Assembly (NCBI GenBank): GCA_947501635.1
Contig: CANMWT010000005.1
Coordinates: 1 to 64,000, forward strand
Direction of reading: 5' to 3'
Source of the DNA: an uncultured Roseobacter sp.
Lineage (GTDB): Bacteria; Pseudomonadota; Alphaproteobacteria; Rhodobacterales; Rhodobacteraceae
Length of the DNA: 64,000 nt
Notes under the pieces: generated by a model
Databases searched by the model: none
Seen by the model: the letters and a program-made list of their open reading frames with translations, nothing else
Told to the model about the DNA's origin: nothing
In this document: piece by piece, positions 51,501 to 60,848 of the stretch
Layout: each line of letters begins with the position of its first letter
Position numbering within the stretch: position 1 is the stretch's first letter
Made by a program: the position numbers and the translations under genes

Positions 51501-51658
51501 GCACCGGTATAGGTGGCTGAAACATTCACAACCGGTGGCGTGATGTTTGGGAATTGCTCAACCGGGATGACGGCATAAGAGATCAAGCCCATAAGGGTCA
51601 GCACCGTCGAGATGACGATGGCCATCTTCGGTCGTTTTATGAAAACGCTCGAGAGCAT
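48524..51658 (-). CDS. RND efflux pump, inner-membrane subunit (HAE1 family)
   Basis: A 1044-residue AcrB-type proton-driven exporter of hydrophobic compounds. It has twelve membrane segments in two halves. The proton-relay acids are in LAIGIVVDDAIVVVENVER, and GLASKNAILIVEFAME appears in the second half. It is co-transcribed with the membrane-fusion protein 3 bases upstream. No outer-membrane TolC-type gene or TetR regulator is adjacent. Substrate unknown. Confidence 0.95.
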   Translation of the reverse strand: MLSSVFIKRPKMAIVISTVLTLMGLISYAVIPVEQFPNITPPVVNVSATYTGADAETVEATVAAPIEAEVNGVEDMIYMSSDSSDAGTYSLSVTFDVGTDPTIATVNVQNRVAQATAGLPTEVTSTGVVTEKSSTSMLLVATLFSPEGTYDEVFLSNYASINLKDTLARVPGVGKAEVLTDFAYAMRIWMDPDRMTGLGVTQADVMSAIREQNVTVSAGQVGAPPAPEGQQFQYSVTAQGRLSTPEAFENIIIRTGDAGSVLRLGDVARVELGASFYGVSGRYEGQPATVLAIYQAPGENALAVAEGVYAELERLSRAFPQDVEYAVPFDSTDFVQQSLNDVVSTLILTFILVMSVVFIFLGSVRATIIPAVAIPVSLIGTFAFLLLMGMTLNTISLFALVLAIGIVVDDAIVVVENVERIIAEEGLSPPDATAKAMGQITTPVIATTLVLLAVFVPVTFMPGISGQLFSQFAVTISVAVVISSINALTLSPALCAIVLKARGGPPKGLLALFERFIGGMRDGYTGIVRRFIRLPIIGFVLLVVLGLGSGSMMQRLPAGFLPLEDNGYVFVDIQLPDAATVQRTETVSDRLNAQIRQLPGVANTVQVNGFGLLNGQGSNTALIIVNFENWDERQSDTLSADGILSQIFAIANQEAAANVIAFSPPPITGLGVSAGVEMKVQQTGGGSAIDLSAAANSLVYAANQRPEIARAYTTFSASVPKLFVDLDREKARTLGAPIDDVFETLQAHLGSIYVNDLNLFGKVYRVMIQADADFRNTADDIGRLHVRTQAGDMVPLSTLIDVETILGPVLLNRYNLFRAATVTAVPAPGYSSGDAIAVLQEEAVTALPPGYAYEWTGTAQQQLDAGGTVVYILIAAVVFGYLFLVAQYESWTMPLVILLSVTVALFGALAAVLLTGGDVNLYTQIGMIMLIGLASKNAILIVEFAMEERSKGTTIRQAALEAAKQRFRAVMMTALSFLLGVVPLLVASGAGAASQKAIGIAVFGGMLAATVIGVILIPVLYVLLQSVRERVKYGASKAEASPHQ

Positions 51659-51661
51659 GCG

Positions 51662-52819
51662 TTAGTCTCCCTGTGCCGTTCCAGCCAGTATGGCGTTCAC
51701 CTCTACACCCGGTCTGACACGTTGAAGACCTTCCACGATAATGCTTTCGCCCGCGCGCAACCCGCTGCTGACCACGACAGCAGTCTCGTCTTGGGGTCCT
51801 AGGGTTATGTAGCGCTGCTCAACAAGTTGCCTGTCCGTCACTACAAGTACAAAGTCGCCGCGCTGGTCGCGCTGTACGGCGTTTTGCGGGATCATCGTGC
51901 TCAAAGTGGGCTCAAGCGCTTCGATCACCACTGATACAAAGCCACCATCCAGAAGAATACGCCGATCGTTTTCGAACTCAGCCCGTAAAGAAATTGTTCC
52001 GGTGGTCGGGTCGATACGGTTGTCGAGGAAAACCATTCTCCCTGGCTCTTCCAGCAATGTGCCGTTGGGCAGGCGCACAAACACGTTTGGCGACCCCCCA
52101 TTCGCCACGATGTCGTCCACACCTTTCTCCAGTTTTTCCAATACGCTGAGCAACTGCGGTTCAGACAACGAAAACGTCACATACATCGGAGATTCTTGCA
52201 CGACGGTGATCAAAGGCCCCGTCGACGGGCCGACCAGTGCGCCTAAGCTTACATTGGCCCGTCCAATGCGTCCGTCAAAGGGCGCTTTTATTTCAGTGCG
52301 AGAGAGGTTTAGCTCTGCTTCTTCAAGTGCCGCTTTTGCCGCCGCCAAGTCTGCTTTAGCAACCGATGCGTTTGCTTGCGCAATGTCCAGTTCCGATTGG
52401 GCTATGGCTTCGCGGCGCAAAAGCTCTGTTTTCCGCTCCAAGTCCACCTCTGCCAGTTTGACGTTTGCTTCTGCCCGTTGGACTGAAGCGCGTTGGGCTG
52501 CCACCTCGGCGCGATAGCTGTCGGGATCGATCCGAAAGATCACATCCCCTTCTTTTACTCTGGTGCCATCCGCAACCACGATCTCGGTGACGATGCCGGT
52601 CACGCGAGCGATGAGGTCCGTTTTCGCAACGGCTTCTCCGCGGCCGATGAAGACGGCCTCGCGTATCAATTCCTTTTCATAAGCAGCAGCGATTGTCACT
52701 TTTGGTGGCGGGGCCTCCTGCGCGACGGCAACCGGTACGGCATGCATTGTGACAAACAATGCGCACAGCGCTGCAAACGCACCGACTCTACCGGGCTTGG
52801 ACGGATTTGCTCGTTCCAC
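51662..52819 (-). CDS. RND efflux periplasmic adaptor (membrane-fusion protein)
   Basis: A 385-residue adaptor linking the RND pump to an outer-membrane channel. Signal peptide (residues 1-22, cleavage near AVAQEA), biotinyl-lipoyl halves (ARVTGIVTEIVVADGTRVKE and TEIKAPFDGRIGRANVSLGA) around a long alpha-hairpin. I use the GTG at 52819: it has GGAGG 8 bases upstream and gives a proper signal peptide, while the frame open to 52924 adds a non-signal leader. Confidence 0.9.
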   Translation of the reverse strand: MERANPSKPGRVGAFAALCALFVTMHAVPVAVAQEAPPPKVTIAAAYEKELIREAVFIGRGEAVAKTDLIARVTGIVTEIVVADGTRVKEGDVIFRIDPDSYRAEVAAQRASVQRAEANVKLAEVDLERKTELLRREAIAQSELDIAQANASVAKADLAAAKAALEEAELNLSRTEIKAPFDGRIGRANVSLGALVGPSTGPLITVVQESPMYVTFSLSEPQLLSVLEKLEKGVDDIVANGGSPNVFVRLPNGTLLEEPGRMVFLDNRIDPTTGTISLRAEFENDRRILLDGGFVSVVIEALEPTLSTMIPQNAVQRDQRGDFVLVVTDRQLVEQRYITLGPQDETAVVVSSGLRAGESIIVEGLQRVRPGVEVNAILAGTAQGD

Positions 52820-53034
52820 TGGAATGCCTCCTGCGCGCGTTAGGACTGGTTTGCGCAGCTTGCTGTTAATGAAACGGAAATTCAACTCCATAACGTGCCG
52901 CAGGTGGGTTTTGCCGGACAGCATGGCACGCGCCTTTACAGAATCGCCGTTTAAGCCGACACTTCGCAGATTGAATTGGTGTGCGCCGTCTTGTTGGGGC
53001 CGCGCTGGTGGGAATTTTTAAGGGGGGATTTCGT

Positions 53035-54309
53035 ATGATTAAGTTATATGTCTTGATCGTCGCGTTAGTTGTGTCTGTTGCGCCGATAATGGTGCAAGCA
53101 CAAGAGGCTGCGCAGGGCGAGAATGCACAGGCCGCAGCGGATGAGACACTGCTGACAACCGCCGAGTTGGAAAACCTCGTCGCGCCTGTTGCGCTATATC
53201 CAGACACTCTGTTGATCCAGATATTGGTCGGTGCGACCAACCCGATGGAAATCGTCAAAGCCGACAGACTGCTTGCCGTGAATGAAGGTGAGGATCCGGA
53301 AACTGTGAAAGTGGCTGTTGAAGCGGAACAATGGGATGAAAGTGTCGAAGTGTTGGCTGTCGCCTTTCCTGAAGTTATCGCCGATATGGCTTTGCACATC
53401 GAATGGACCGAAGCGATGGGCGACGCGATGCTTGCGCAAAGCGACGACGTGATGGCCGCAGTGCAAACCATGCGCACGCAAGCGGTGAACAACGGTGCTT
53501 TGGTCTCGGGCGATGAACAGCTCGTTGAAGTCACAGACACCGAGGAAGTCATCATTCAGCCGGCAGATCCCGAAATCGTCTACGTGCCGCAATACGATTC
53601 CCAGGTTGTGTATGCGGACAACAGCAATCTGGTTGGTGATGCGCTCACTGCTGGCCTTATCGCCTTTGGCACATTCACGGTGATTGATGCAATTTTTGAC
53701 GATGACGATGATTGGAACGACTATTGGGGGTGCCGTAATTGTGGCGGCTGGGGTGGTGGCCCGATTTACCGCAACCCCGACATTGACATCGACATCGATG
53801 GAAATGTGAACATCGGCAACACGATCGGCTCCGGGAACATTGGTGACCGGCGTCCCGACGGAGGTTGGAAACCGAACGACAACCGCAAGAAAGATGCGCG
53901 CGACAAAATTTCTAAAAAGCGCGGCGACGACGGAAAAACCAAACTGCCGGTCAACAAGACCGACAGCCGATCTGACGCATTGCGCAGCAAGCTTTCAGCG
54001 TCATCTGGCGCGCCGGATATTTCACGTCCGGGTGCCAAGCCTCGTCCCGAAGCGATCCGGAAAACCAAAGGAGAGATTGTTGATCGGCCAAAGGTAAACC
54101 GGCCGAAAGCAAGCGCTGCCGTCAAACAAAAGCCAAAAAAGCCGGCGGTAAAGAAACCCGCGACAACCAAAAAACATGTATCCAAGGCGACGGCGTCGAA
54201 GAAGAAGAGTAAACCCAAGGCCACCAAAAAGCGTTCAAGTGGACCGAAGGCCAAAAAAGCGGCAAACCGCGGCAAAGCCAGCGGCAAAAAGATGAAGCGT
54301 AAGGGGTAA
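53035..54309 (+). CDS. DUF3300 protein with a lysine-rich tail
   Basis: A 424-residue secreted protein: signal peptide (1-22), a DUF3300 domain (LVAPVALYPDTLLIQILVGA, then ADPEIVYVPQYDSQVVYADN; residues 42-200), a Gly/Trp/Asp-rich middle (DDDDDWNDYWGCRNCGGWGG), and a C-terminal tail of about 145 residues that is very Lys/Arg-rich (KKRSSGPKAKKAANRGKASG). The tail could bind nucleic acid, polyphosphate or acidic surface polymers. DUF3300 function is unknown. The next gene (DUF2950) starts 4 bases after its stop. It is divergent from the RND genes; GGGGGATTTCGT precedes ATG 53035. Confidence 0.85.
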   Translation: MIKLYVLIVALVVSVAPIMVQAQEAAQGENAQAAADETLLTTAELENLVAPVALYPDTLLIQILVGATNPMEIVKADRLLAVNEGEDPETVKVAVEAEQWDESVEVLAVAFPEVIADMALHIEWTEAMGDAMLAQSDDVMAAVQTMRTQAVNNGALVSGDEQLVEVTDTEEVIIQPADPEIVYVPQYDSQVVYADNSNLVGDALTAGLIAFGTFTVIDAIFDDDDDWNDYWGCRNCGGWGGGPIYRNPDIDIDIDGNVNIGNTIGSGNIGDRRPDGGWKPNDNRKKDARDKISKKRGDDGKTKLPVNKTDSRSDALRSKLSASSGAPDISRPGAKPRPEAIRKTKGEIVDRPKVNRPKASAAVKQKPKKPAVKKPATTKKHVSKATASKKKSKPKATKKRSSGPKAKKAANRGKASGKKMKRKG

Positions 54310-54313
54310 TGCT

Positions 54314-55222
54314 ATGAAAAATTTGTTAACCACGGCATTGGCCTTCGCCTTTTGCGCTGCAGCGCCTGTACTGGCTGATCCGGCGGAATTCGACACGCCA
54401 CAAGATGCGCTTGAAGCGATGGTGGAGGCATTGCGCGCGCAGGATCGTGCCATGGTTTTGGCAGTCTTCGGCGATGAAGCGGAAGACTACTTGTCTGATG
54501 GTGATCCGGTAGAAGATCGGTTGAACCGTCTGGTTCTGCTTGGGCTTTACGAGGAAGGCTACAGGATGGTGCCGCAGCCTGATGGATCAGTTATGCTGGC
54601 CATGGGTGCGGAGGGGTGGCTTTTCCCTGTGCCTTTAGCAAAAAATGCGGATGCCAAGTGGGCTTTTGACAACGAGGCGGGGCGTGAAGAGGTCTTGCTG
54701 CGTGAGATTGGCGGCAACGAACTTGATGTGATAGAGTTGATGCAAGCCTATGTCGAGATCCAGGCGGAATTCCGTCAAACGGATTATGATGGCGATGGCG
54801 TTATGGAGTTTGCGAGCCGCATTATTTCAACGTCATCCGAACGGCCTGACGGTTTGTTCTGGGCGGAGGAAGGCTCGCTTATGGGAGAGCTTTTTGCTCG
54901 TGCCGTAGCGACCGGGTACAGCGATGGGGAAACCGATCACGAGCCCGAACCTTTTTCCGGTTATTTCTTCCGCATTCTGACGGAGCAATCTGATGCCGCG
55001 CCCGGCGGGATGATGGACTACATGGTCAACGACAATATGGTTGGCGGGCACGCGTTGATCGCGGTGCCAGCTGTCTTTGGCGAAACGGGCGTGCACAGTT
55101 TTATGATCTCGGAAAACGGCATTCTCTTACAAACGGTTTGGGGAGAGGAAACGCTGGACAAAGCGGCGACAGTAACTTCGTATGATCCCAACGAAGATTG
55201 GGAGCCGTTGCTGGGGCAGTGA
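54314..55222 (+). CDS. DUF2950 secreted protein
   Basis: A 302-residue protein with signal peptide (1-21) and the DUF2950 fold (FDTPQDALEAMVEALRAQDR, then DYDGDGVMEFASRIISTSSE; C-terminal FFRILTEQSDAAPGGMMDYM). The family often sits beside DUF3300, as here, suggesting joint action at the cell envelope. The function is unknown. Confidence 0.88.
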   Translation: MKNLLTTALAFAFCAAAPVLADPAEFDTPQDALEAMVEALRAQDRAMVLAVFGDEAEDYLSDGDPVEDRLNRLVLLGLYEEGYRMVPQPDGSVMLAMGAEGWLFPVPLAKNADAKWAFDNEAGREEVLLREIGGNELDVIELMQAYVEIQAEFRQTDYDGDGVMEFASRIISTSSERPDGLFWAEEGSLMGELFARAVATGYSDGETDHEPEPFSGYFFRILTEQSDAAPGGMMDYMVNDNMVGGHALIAVPAVFGETGVHSFMISENGILLQTVWGEETLDKAATVTSYDPNEDWEPLLGQ

Positions 55223-55690
55223 ACCGGATCGCAATTCGGAAAGCCAAATCAGGCGCGGGCGCTTGGCGCGGCCGACTGCGTATGCGGCGCGGTTGCTACG
55301 GCCTACTCGCACGCGCCAGCTTTGGAGGTAAGCGCTGGTATCTGCAATTTCGCACGCTGAGCTCCTCATAGTGTCCTTGTGTTTCGCTGGTTTGGCAAAT
55401 TCTGTTTTCTCTCGCCTCTCAAGCGACGTTCAAATGTTGCGGTTAAACGTTCAGTTAGGCGTCAAGAAGGTACGGTATGCTACATCATGCACTGAGTGTT
55501 GTGGGAACCTTAGCGTCAACTCTTATGGTGATTACATTTCTGCATTGGAATAGATGCTACGGCGGACTTTCTCTCGCGTGATCGTACAGAACGCTCCAGA
55601 CTGACCAGATTCATGATGCAGCCTTGTAGTTTGGTGGATTCAATTTTGATTTTTGAGCTAGGCAGAGGCTGATCTGCCGTTGTAATTGCG
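55223..55690. other. Intergenic stretch, nothing recognised
   Basis: 468 bases between the stop codons of the convergent DUF2950 and chemoreceptor genes. No good hairpin, tRNA-like or protein-like sequence was found; short frames present lack a start signal. Confidence 0.4.
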
Positions 55691-58186
55691 TTACGACGCG
55701 AGCCTTCCCTGTTCAAAACCGGAACGAACCTGCGGACATTCCTGTGTGCTTTTGAATGCCATATCTTCGCTGTTGGTTTTGAACCGCTGCACTAGGTTTG
55801 TCAGGCTGTCCGCTGCGGTCTCGAGGTTTTGGCTGGCGGCGCTTGTTTCTTCGAACATCGCGGCATTTTCCTGTGTGACCTGGTCTAGTTGGGTCATTGC
55901 AGAGTTGATTTCTTCGATACTCAGAGACTGCTCTTGGGATGCACTCGCAATTTGGGAGACATAGTTTGAAATCTCCAGAATGGATTGGATGATTTTTTCC
56001 AAGGCGCCACCTGCGTCTCCGACGAGTTGAACGCCAAGTTTGACGTTGTCGCCCGATTGCGTAATCAGCGCATTGATTTCACCGGCTGCCTCAGACGACC
56101 TTTGTGCCAGCGCCCGCACTTCCGAAGCGACTACCGCAAATCCTCTTCCGGCATCACCGGCACGAGCGGCCTCTACACCAGCGTTCAACGCGAGCAGATT
56201 CGTCTGAAAGGCTATATCGTCAATCACTTTAACGATCGTCGTGATTTCGTCTGAGCTCTTCGCGATCTTATCCATCGCCTCAACGGCATCTCGTACCACC
56301 TTCTCGGAAGATTGAGCATCGGCTTTGGCACCCAATACAACGTCATTTGCGTTTTCGGCACCGGAGGCGGAACTGCTGACTGATGCGCTTATTTCGGAGA
56401 CTGCAGCCGCCGTTTCTTCTAGCGTCGCCGCCTGGCTCTCGGTTCGCTTTGCCAATTCTGTTGCAGCACTGGCAACACCGCCAACTTCAGACCTGATCGT
56501 CGTTGTGCTGGCGGTGACAGAGCTAATAGTGTCCTTCAGCCTTTCCACGGCAAGGTTGAAATCACTTCTTATTTGATCGTTCTCACCCGAGAATGCTTCC
56601 TGAATCCGGACAGTCAGGTCTCCTTGGGAGAGTTGCTCAAGTGCGGAACTCAGCGCAGAAATCATTTCCTTCTGTTCCGACAGGAAACGTTCACGATCTT
56701 GGGATGCGATGACCTTTTGATGGCGCTCTTCTGTCACATCCGCCCCGATAAGAACCGTTCGTTTTAGAGCACCTGAGCCATCAAAAACCGGACTGACGCC
56801 ACCCAAAAGGTACGACGTGCCTTTGTCTTCGCGCTTGATGGTGAATTCTGTGAAATCTGCGTCTTGCGGGTTGGCGGGTTCGTTGCCCGAAAAGACGGTC
56901 GTCTCAAAACTGGTTTTGTCAAACGTATCCTTTAGACCGCATAGCTTTAGAAACGCGTCATTCGCATCAGCGAGCTTGCCATCTTTATCGAACTCGGCGC
57001 GTGCTTGGTTTGCATTCAAAGAGTCCAATACGGCGGCATTTTGGCGTGCCTTGGTAACGTCGGCCCATTCCATGACATAACCTGCGCATGTGCTATCCGG
57101 GCCTTCGATTTTCGAGATATTCAGCTCAAGGCTTATGTCACCTATTTCCAAAGTGGTCATATGCGTTTCGCTGCCCAAGTGTTCTAACACTTCAGAGCCG
57201 GCATCGGCGTGTTTGTGGAAGTCATCGATCAGTCGACCAAGCAGATTATCGGGATCATACTCAGGCATTATGGATTGAAAGCTGGTTTCATGTTGCTTGA
57301 GCAATTCACGCACAGCCCGCGAGCCGTAGACAATTTTGCGATCTGGATCGGCAATCATTATCGGGGCGGACCCAGCGTCCAAAGCGGCGCTCTTCATGGC
57401 TGCGTCTTTACGCGTTTGCTCAGAAGCTTTCAGCTGATCACGAAACTGCTCTAAAGCGCGCGCAACCACGCCGATTTCATTGCCGCGACGATAGCGGGGA
57501 ATCTCGGTGTCATAGCGGCCTTCTTCCACCTCTTTCATCGCGCTGGCCACTGACAAAAGCGGGCGCGCCACCAACCGTTTCATCATCAGCCCTGCTGTTA
57601 ACAGCATGAGAATTGACAACCCGGTGGCAAGAAGGATGGATATCTTGTTTTGCCGGTCCGCCACAGAATACAGAATGTCAGATCGCCAGTCCAAGGCGAA
57701 CACACCCACAATTTTCTGTTCCGCACCGTACCGCATCGGAATGGCGAGAATTAGTCGTTCAGTGTTGGATCTTGGTTCCCCGGCCTCCAGTGCTTGTATG
57801 GCGGTTTCTCGCAGAGCTGTTGACGAATGCCCCTCAAGCGTTTCCTCGGCGACGATGTCGCCGTTTACGTCCATAACCAAAGCACCGGATGCACTTCCCT
57901 CGAGGCTGCCAAGCGTGTCTTGCATCAGGCCGGAGATATCATCAGCCTTCCGAAAATGCAGGGCGGGTGCCGTTCGGATCCCCACCTGTTTTGCAACCTC
58001 GCTACCAAGTTTCATGATGGTTCCATTGGTCACCATTTCGGTCGCGCGAAAGGATTTGAAAGTGACCAGACCAATGGTCAGCGCCGAGGATACGGCCAGC
58101 ACAAACAGGCATTTCAAGAATATTGAATCGGGTATGCGAAACATTTTGGATTGCGGATTCTGGTCTGAATTCAACTCGATACTCAT
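55691..58186 (-). CDS. Methyl-accepting chemotaxis protein with PAS-like domains
   Basis: An 831-residue chemoreceptor. A membrane segment (about residues 22-45) and a second one (about 185-210) bracket a periplasmic sensing region. HAMP follows ([20 protein letters not shown]), then two PAS-like regions (near residues 265-385 and 390-490), a second HAMP-like stretch and the MCP signalling domain with the tip [20 protein letters not shown]. No C-terminal CheR-docking pentapeptide. ATG 58186 is chosen for AGGTGA 6 bases upstream. The ligand is unknown. Confidence 0.92.
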   Translation of the reverse strand: MSIELNSDQNPQSKMFRIPDSIFLKCLFVLAVSSALTIGLVTFKSFRATEMVTNGTIMKLGSEVAKQVGIRTAPALHFRKADDISGLMQDTLGSLEGSASGALVMDVNGDIVAEETLEGHSSTALRETAIQALEAGEPRSNTERLILAIPMRYGAEQKIVGVFALDWRSDILYSVADRQNKISILLATGLSILMLLTAGLMMKRLVARPLLSVASAMKEVEEGRYDTEIPRYRRGNEIGVVARALEQFRDQLKASEQTRKDAAMKSAALDAGSAPIMIADPDRKIVYGSRAVRELLKQHETSFQSIMPEYDPDNLLGRLIDDFHKHADAGSEVLEHLGSETHMTTLEIGDISLELNISKIEGPDSTCAGYVMEWADVTKARQNAAVLDSLNANQARAEFDKDGKLADANDAFLKLCGLKDTFDKTSFETTVFSGNEPANPQDADFTEFTIKREDKGTSYLLGGVSPVFDGSGALKRTVLIGADVTEERHQKVIASQDRERFLSEQKEMISALSSALEQLSQGDLTVRIQEAFSGENDQIRSDFNLAVERLKDTISSVTASTTTIRSEVGGVASAATELAKRTESQAATLEETAAAVSEISASVSSSASGAENANDVVLGAKADAQSSEKVVRDAVEAMDKIAKSSDEITTIVKVIDDIAFQTNLLALNAGVEAARAGDAGRGFAVVASEVRALAQRSSEAAGEINALITQSGDNVKLGVQLVGDAGGALEKIIQSILEISNYVSQIASASQEQSLSIEEINSAMTQLDQVTQENAAMFEETSAASQNLETAADSLTNLVQRFKTNSEDMAFKSTQECPQVRSGFEQGRLAS

Positions 58187-58381
58187 ACTGGTCACCTCTG
58201 AAGCAAAGCGCGGTCGTCTTTGCTTACGTCAGCAACTGCTTCGATACCGTTAACGCATTGAAGGTTTGTGGGTGCTGTGTACCGGTGCCCGGCTTAAGAA
58301 GTCGGGGATGGGTATGGAAACTTTACCGCTTGCGGTCACGCAATCGACATGGCCTGTCACGCGGATGAAAGGCCGGCTGCT

Positions 58382-58993
58382 CTAGTTCCAGCCATACCCT
58401 GATTTGTTTGCTGCGCCATACCCAGAGCTGTTTGATGTTCCGTAGCCGGACCCATTGTTTTTGGACCCAATTGCGCCTATGCGCTCACCGCATTCAATCA
58501 ACTTTAAAAGTGCCGCAGCGCTACCCGCCAAAGACCACGTCGCAAGGCTTCGGTCGCCATTCGCATCTTTCATTGCAATGGCCGAACCAGCGTATATGTC
58601 CTCAAGAAATTCGATGAATTTTGGGCCTGTGGGAAAAGTAAACATTACATTGGAAAAACCGTCCCGACCTGAAAAACTCGCATTGTTGAGCGTCCAAGGT
58701 GCATAATCAATATGCAGGATCAAATCGTCTTCGAAATCGTTGCTCCAGAAACGCTTTGACAACGTTACAACCATCATGACATCGCCATTTTGCTTTATCG
58801 CCAGCGAAATCATGTCTCCCTTTGCAGAGAAGCTGCCCGCCTGGCACCACTGTGTGCCTGTTTTGGTTCCAAAGACATGCTCGACATCCCAGGCCTTGTG
58901 CTTGAGCAACAGGGTTCGGTCATTGGCCAAGGCGGTACCGCATTGGAAAAGAAGTACCAAAGCCGCTAAAATGCTGAGTTTAAACGTAGACAT
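58382..58993 (-). CDS. Secreted protein with C-terminal SGYG repeats
   Basis: A 203-residue protein. Signal peptide (residues 1-23, after ALAND), a beta-rich domain with one Cys pair (QWCQAGSF and IECGER), and a tail with three SGYG copies (NGSGYGTSNSSGYGAANK, then SGYGWN). No family is recognised. ATG 58993 was chosen for GGAG 8 bases upstream; the frame to 59146 lacks a signal peptide. The repeats suggest a flexible surface or binding tail. Confidence 0.7.
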   Translation of the reverse strand: MSTFKLSILAALVLLFQCGTALANDRTLLLKHKAWDVEHVFGTKTGTQWCQAGSFSAKGDMISLAIKQNGDVMMVVTLSKRFWSNDFEDDLILHIDYAPWTLNNASFSGRDGFSNVMFTFPTGPKFIEFLEDIYAGSAIAMKDANGDRSLATWSLAGSAAALLKLIECGERIGAIGSKNNGSGYGTSNSSGYGAANKSGYGWN

Positions 58994-59471
58994 TCGATCA
59001 ATCTCCATCTGGGGCATGTTCCATGATAGGTTGAAATTGCGGTCATACTGCGAAGCAAATATGTCGGTGTGATGGATTTCGCGAGGTTTCAGCGTCATGT
59101 CGTCGACGGCGCTGGAGCCGAGTGTTCCAGCAGTCCGCGGGCACAAAGCGGTATTAAGGCGAAAGAAGTAATTTAATTATATCAGTGAAATGCAGAGCAT
59201 AATTCAAGTTAAAATACGGATCTGCAAGAATGAGAACCTAGTCGATAACCATTCAGTCTTTGGACGCCCGTTCGTCCAAAATACCAACTGACGCAGGAGA
59301 GATACAACGCGCCCCTGCATCCAGCGGCACATCGAATTTTTAGATAACGGTCGCCAACGAGCGGGTGTTTTTTTTTCTGATCCGCCGTAGCCTTCTATCT
59401 GTTTGCGCCGAACCAAAAATCTTGGCATCGCAATGGGGCGTCACCACTGCCAAGCGACACAGGGAGTTGCG
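58994..59471. other. Divergent intergenic region, AT-rich
   Basis: 478 bases between the SGYG gene and the hydrolase gene. The part near 59160-59220 is AT-rich and may carry promoters for both; no gene, tRNA or clear inverted repeat was recognised. Confidence 0.4.
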
Positions 59472-60527
59472 ATGAAACAGAAAAGACAGATGCCTGCAAT
59501 CCTGCACATGATGTTGCGCCCTCTTTGGGCTGGGGTACTCTACGCAGCAGTTTCACTGTTCGGGCCGGCGCATGCTTCCGGCGACGCGACAGGCGAGCGC
59601 AGCGTGCCATACCTTACGTTGCGCGACCGCGTTGACGACGACGACGGCTTTTACGGGGCCGAGCGCAGCACGCTCAAGGCAGGTTGGTGCACGACTGACC
59701 CGGTCAGTCTGGAATTCTTGTCGAAAGCGTCCGAAATCGCGCCGTTTCGCATTCCTCAGGAAATCCTGACGCTTGAGACGGTTGAGGAAGCGCCGGTCGA
59801 GAGCGTTCTGACAGAATTTGCAAACGCGTCAGTGGGTGATCCGCTTTTGTACATCCACGGATACTATATAGATTTCGAAAAAGGGTGTAGCCGCGCGACA
59901 GGGTTCAAAAAAAACGCGGGCCTTGATGGCAGGTTTTTGTGGTTCAGCTGGCCGTCCGACGGCTCGCTCGTCAATTACGCTCGTGACGAGGTGAATCTCT
60001 ACTGGAGCGTGCCCGATCTGGCGGGGATTCTAGCGGATTTGCACGACCGGTTTGGCAGCGGCCGCGTTGACCTTGCCGGGCACAGTCTGGGAGGCCGCGG
60101 GCTGGTTCTGGCACTTTACGAGATTGCGGCGGTCCGCCCGGACATGCGTTTTGGCGAGGTTGTTCTCCTCGCGCCCGACATGGACTTTGATATTTTTCGC
60201 CAGCTTCTTCCCCGCGTGCGCCCGCTGGCGCGCAGCATCACAGTCTACACGTCAGATGCCGACAAGGCTTTGGACCTTTCTGCGCAACTGCATGGATACC
60301 CCAGACTTGGGGAAAGCGGCAATGATCTTGCGGGGTTGGAGGGGGTGGTTTTCGTGGATGTGAGCGATCTGCCCATCACGTCCGCTAATGGGCATCTGTA
60401 TCATATCTATACGAAAGAAGTAGGCATGGATCTGCAACAGCTTGTCAAAGACAATAAGTCGCCGGAAGAGCGCCGCGGCTTGCAAAAAATCGGTGACACC
60501 CTGTGGCGACTTTTGCCGGCGAAATAG
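59472..60527 (+). CDS. Secreted alpha/beta hydrolase (DUF900-like)
   Basis: A 351-residue protein with a signal peptide (cleavage near AHASG) and an alpha/beta-hydrolase core: LLYIHGYYIDFEKGCSRATG, FLWFSWPSDGSLVNYARDEV, nucleophile elbow DLAGHSLGGRGLVLA (Ser), VVLLAPDMDFDIF and a late His in NGHLYHIY. It resembles DUF900 proteins of unknown substrate. ATG 59472 has GGGAG upstream; the frame to 59403 is Arg-rich and not needed. Confidence 0.8.
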   Translation: MKQKRQMPAILHMMLRPLWAGVLYAAVSLFGPAHASGDATGERSVPYLTLRDRVDDDDGFYGAERSTLKAGWCTTDPVSLEFLSKASEIAPFRIPQEILTLETVEEAPVESVLTEFANASVGDPLLYIHGYYIDFEKGCSRATGFKKNAGLDGRFLWFSWPSDGSLVNYARDEVNLYWSVPDLAGILADLHDRFGSGRVDLAGHSLGGRGLVLALYEIAAVRPDMRFGEVVLLAPDMDFDIFRQLLPRVRPLARSITVYTSDADKALDLSAQLHGYPRLGESGNDLAGLEGVVFVDVSDLPITSANGHLYHIYTKEVGMDLQQLVKDNKSPEERRGLQKIGDTLWRLLPAK

Positions 60528-60685
60528 TGCTTCTTGAGCAGGTCCCAATCCCTATTGCGGCGCGCCGCGCTTAAACTGGTCCTGCACCCGGCCTATGCTG
60601 TGCCACAAGGCAAGCGTTACCCTGCCTGCCGTGTCATTTAAATCGGCAAAACGTGGTGTTTCAAAGGGTTTGGGAAATTTTGTAG

Positions 60686-60760
60686 TGGCAGCCCGTAGGG
60701 GAATCGAACCCCTCTTTCCAGGTTGAAAACCTGGCGTCCTAACCGATAGACGAACGGGCC
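60686..60760 (-). tRNA. tRNA-Glu(UUC)
   Basis: Cloverleaf on the minus strand with encoded CCA: acceptor GGCCCGT/ACGGGCT, D-arm GTCTATCGGTTAGGAC, anticodon stem-loop CCAGG-TTTTCAA-CCTGG (anticodon TTC), T-arm AGGGGTTCGATTCCCCT, discriminator G. Confidence 0.95.
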
Positions 60761-60848
60761 ACTGTTGCTGTGAGCGGTGATTATGCAATCCGTGCTGGCT
60801 GCGCAAGCGGAAATTTCAGGGGATACAAAGAAATTTCACCTCGGGACA

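Noticed and set aside
55371-55553. 60-codon frame in the gap after the DUF2950 gene
   Set aside because: No Shine-Dalgarno, no similarity and composition like intergenic DNA.
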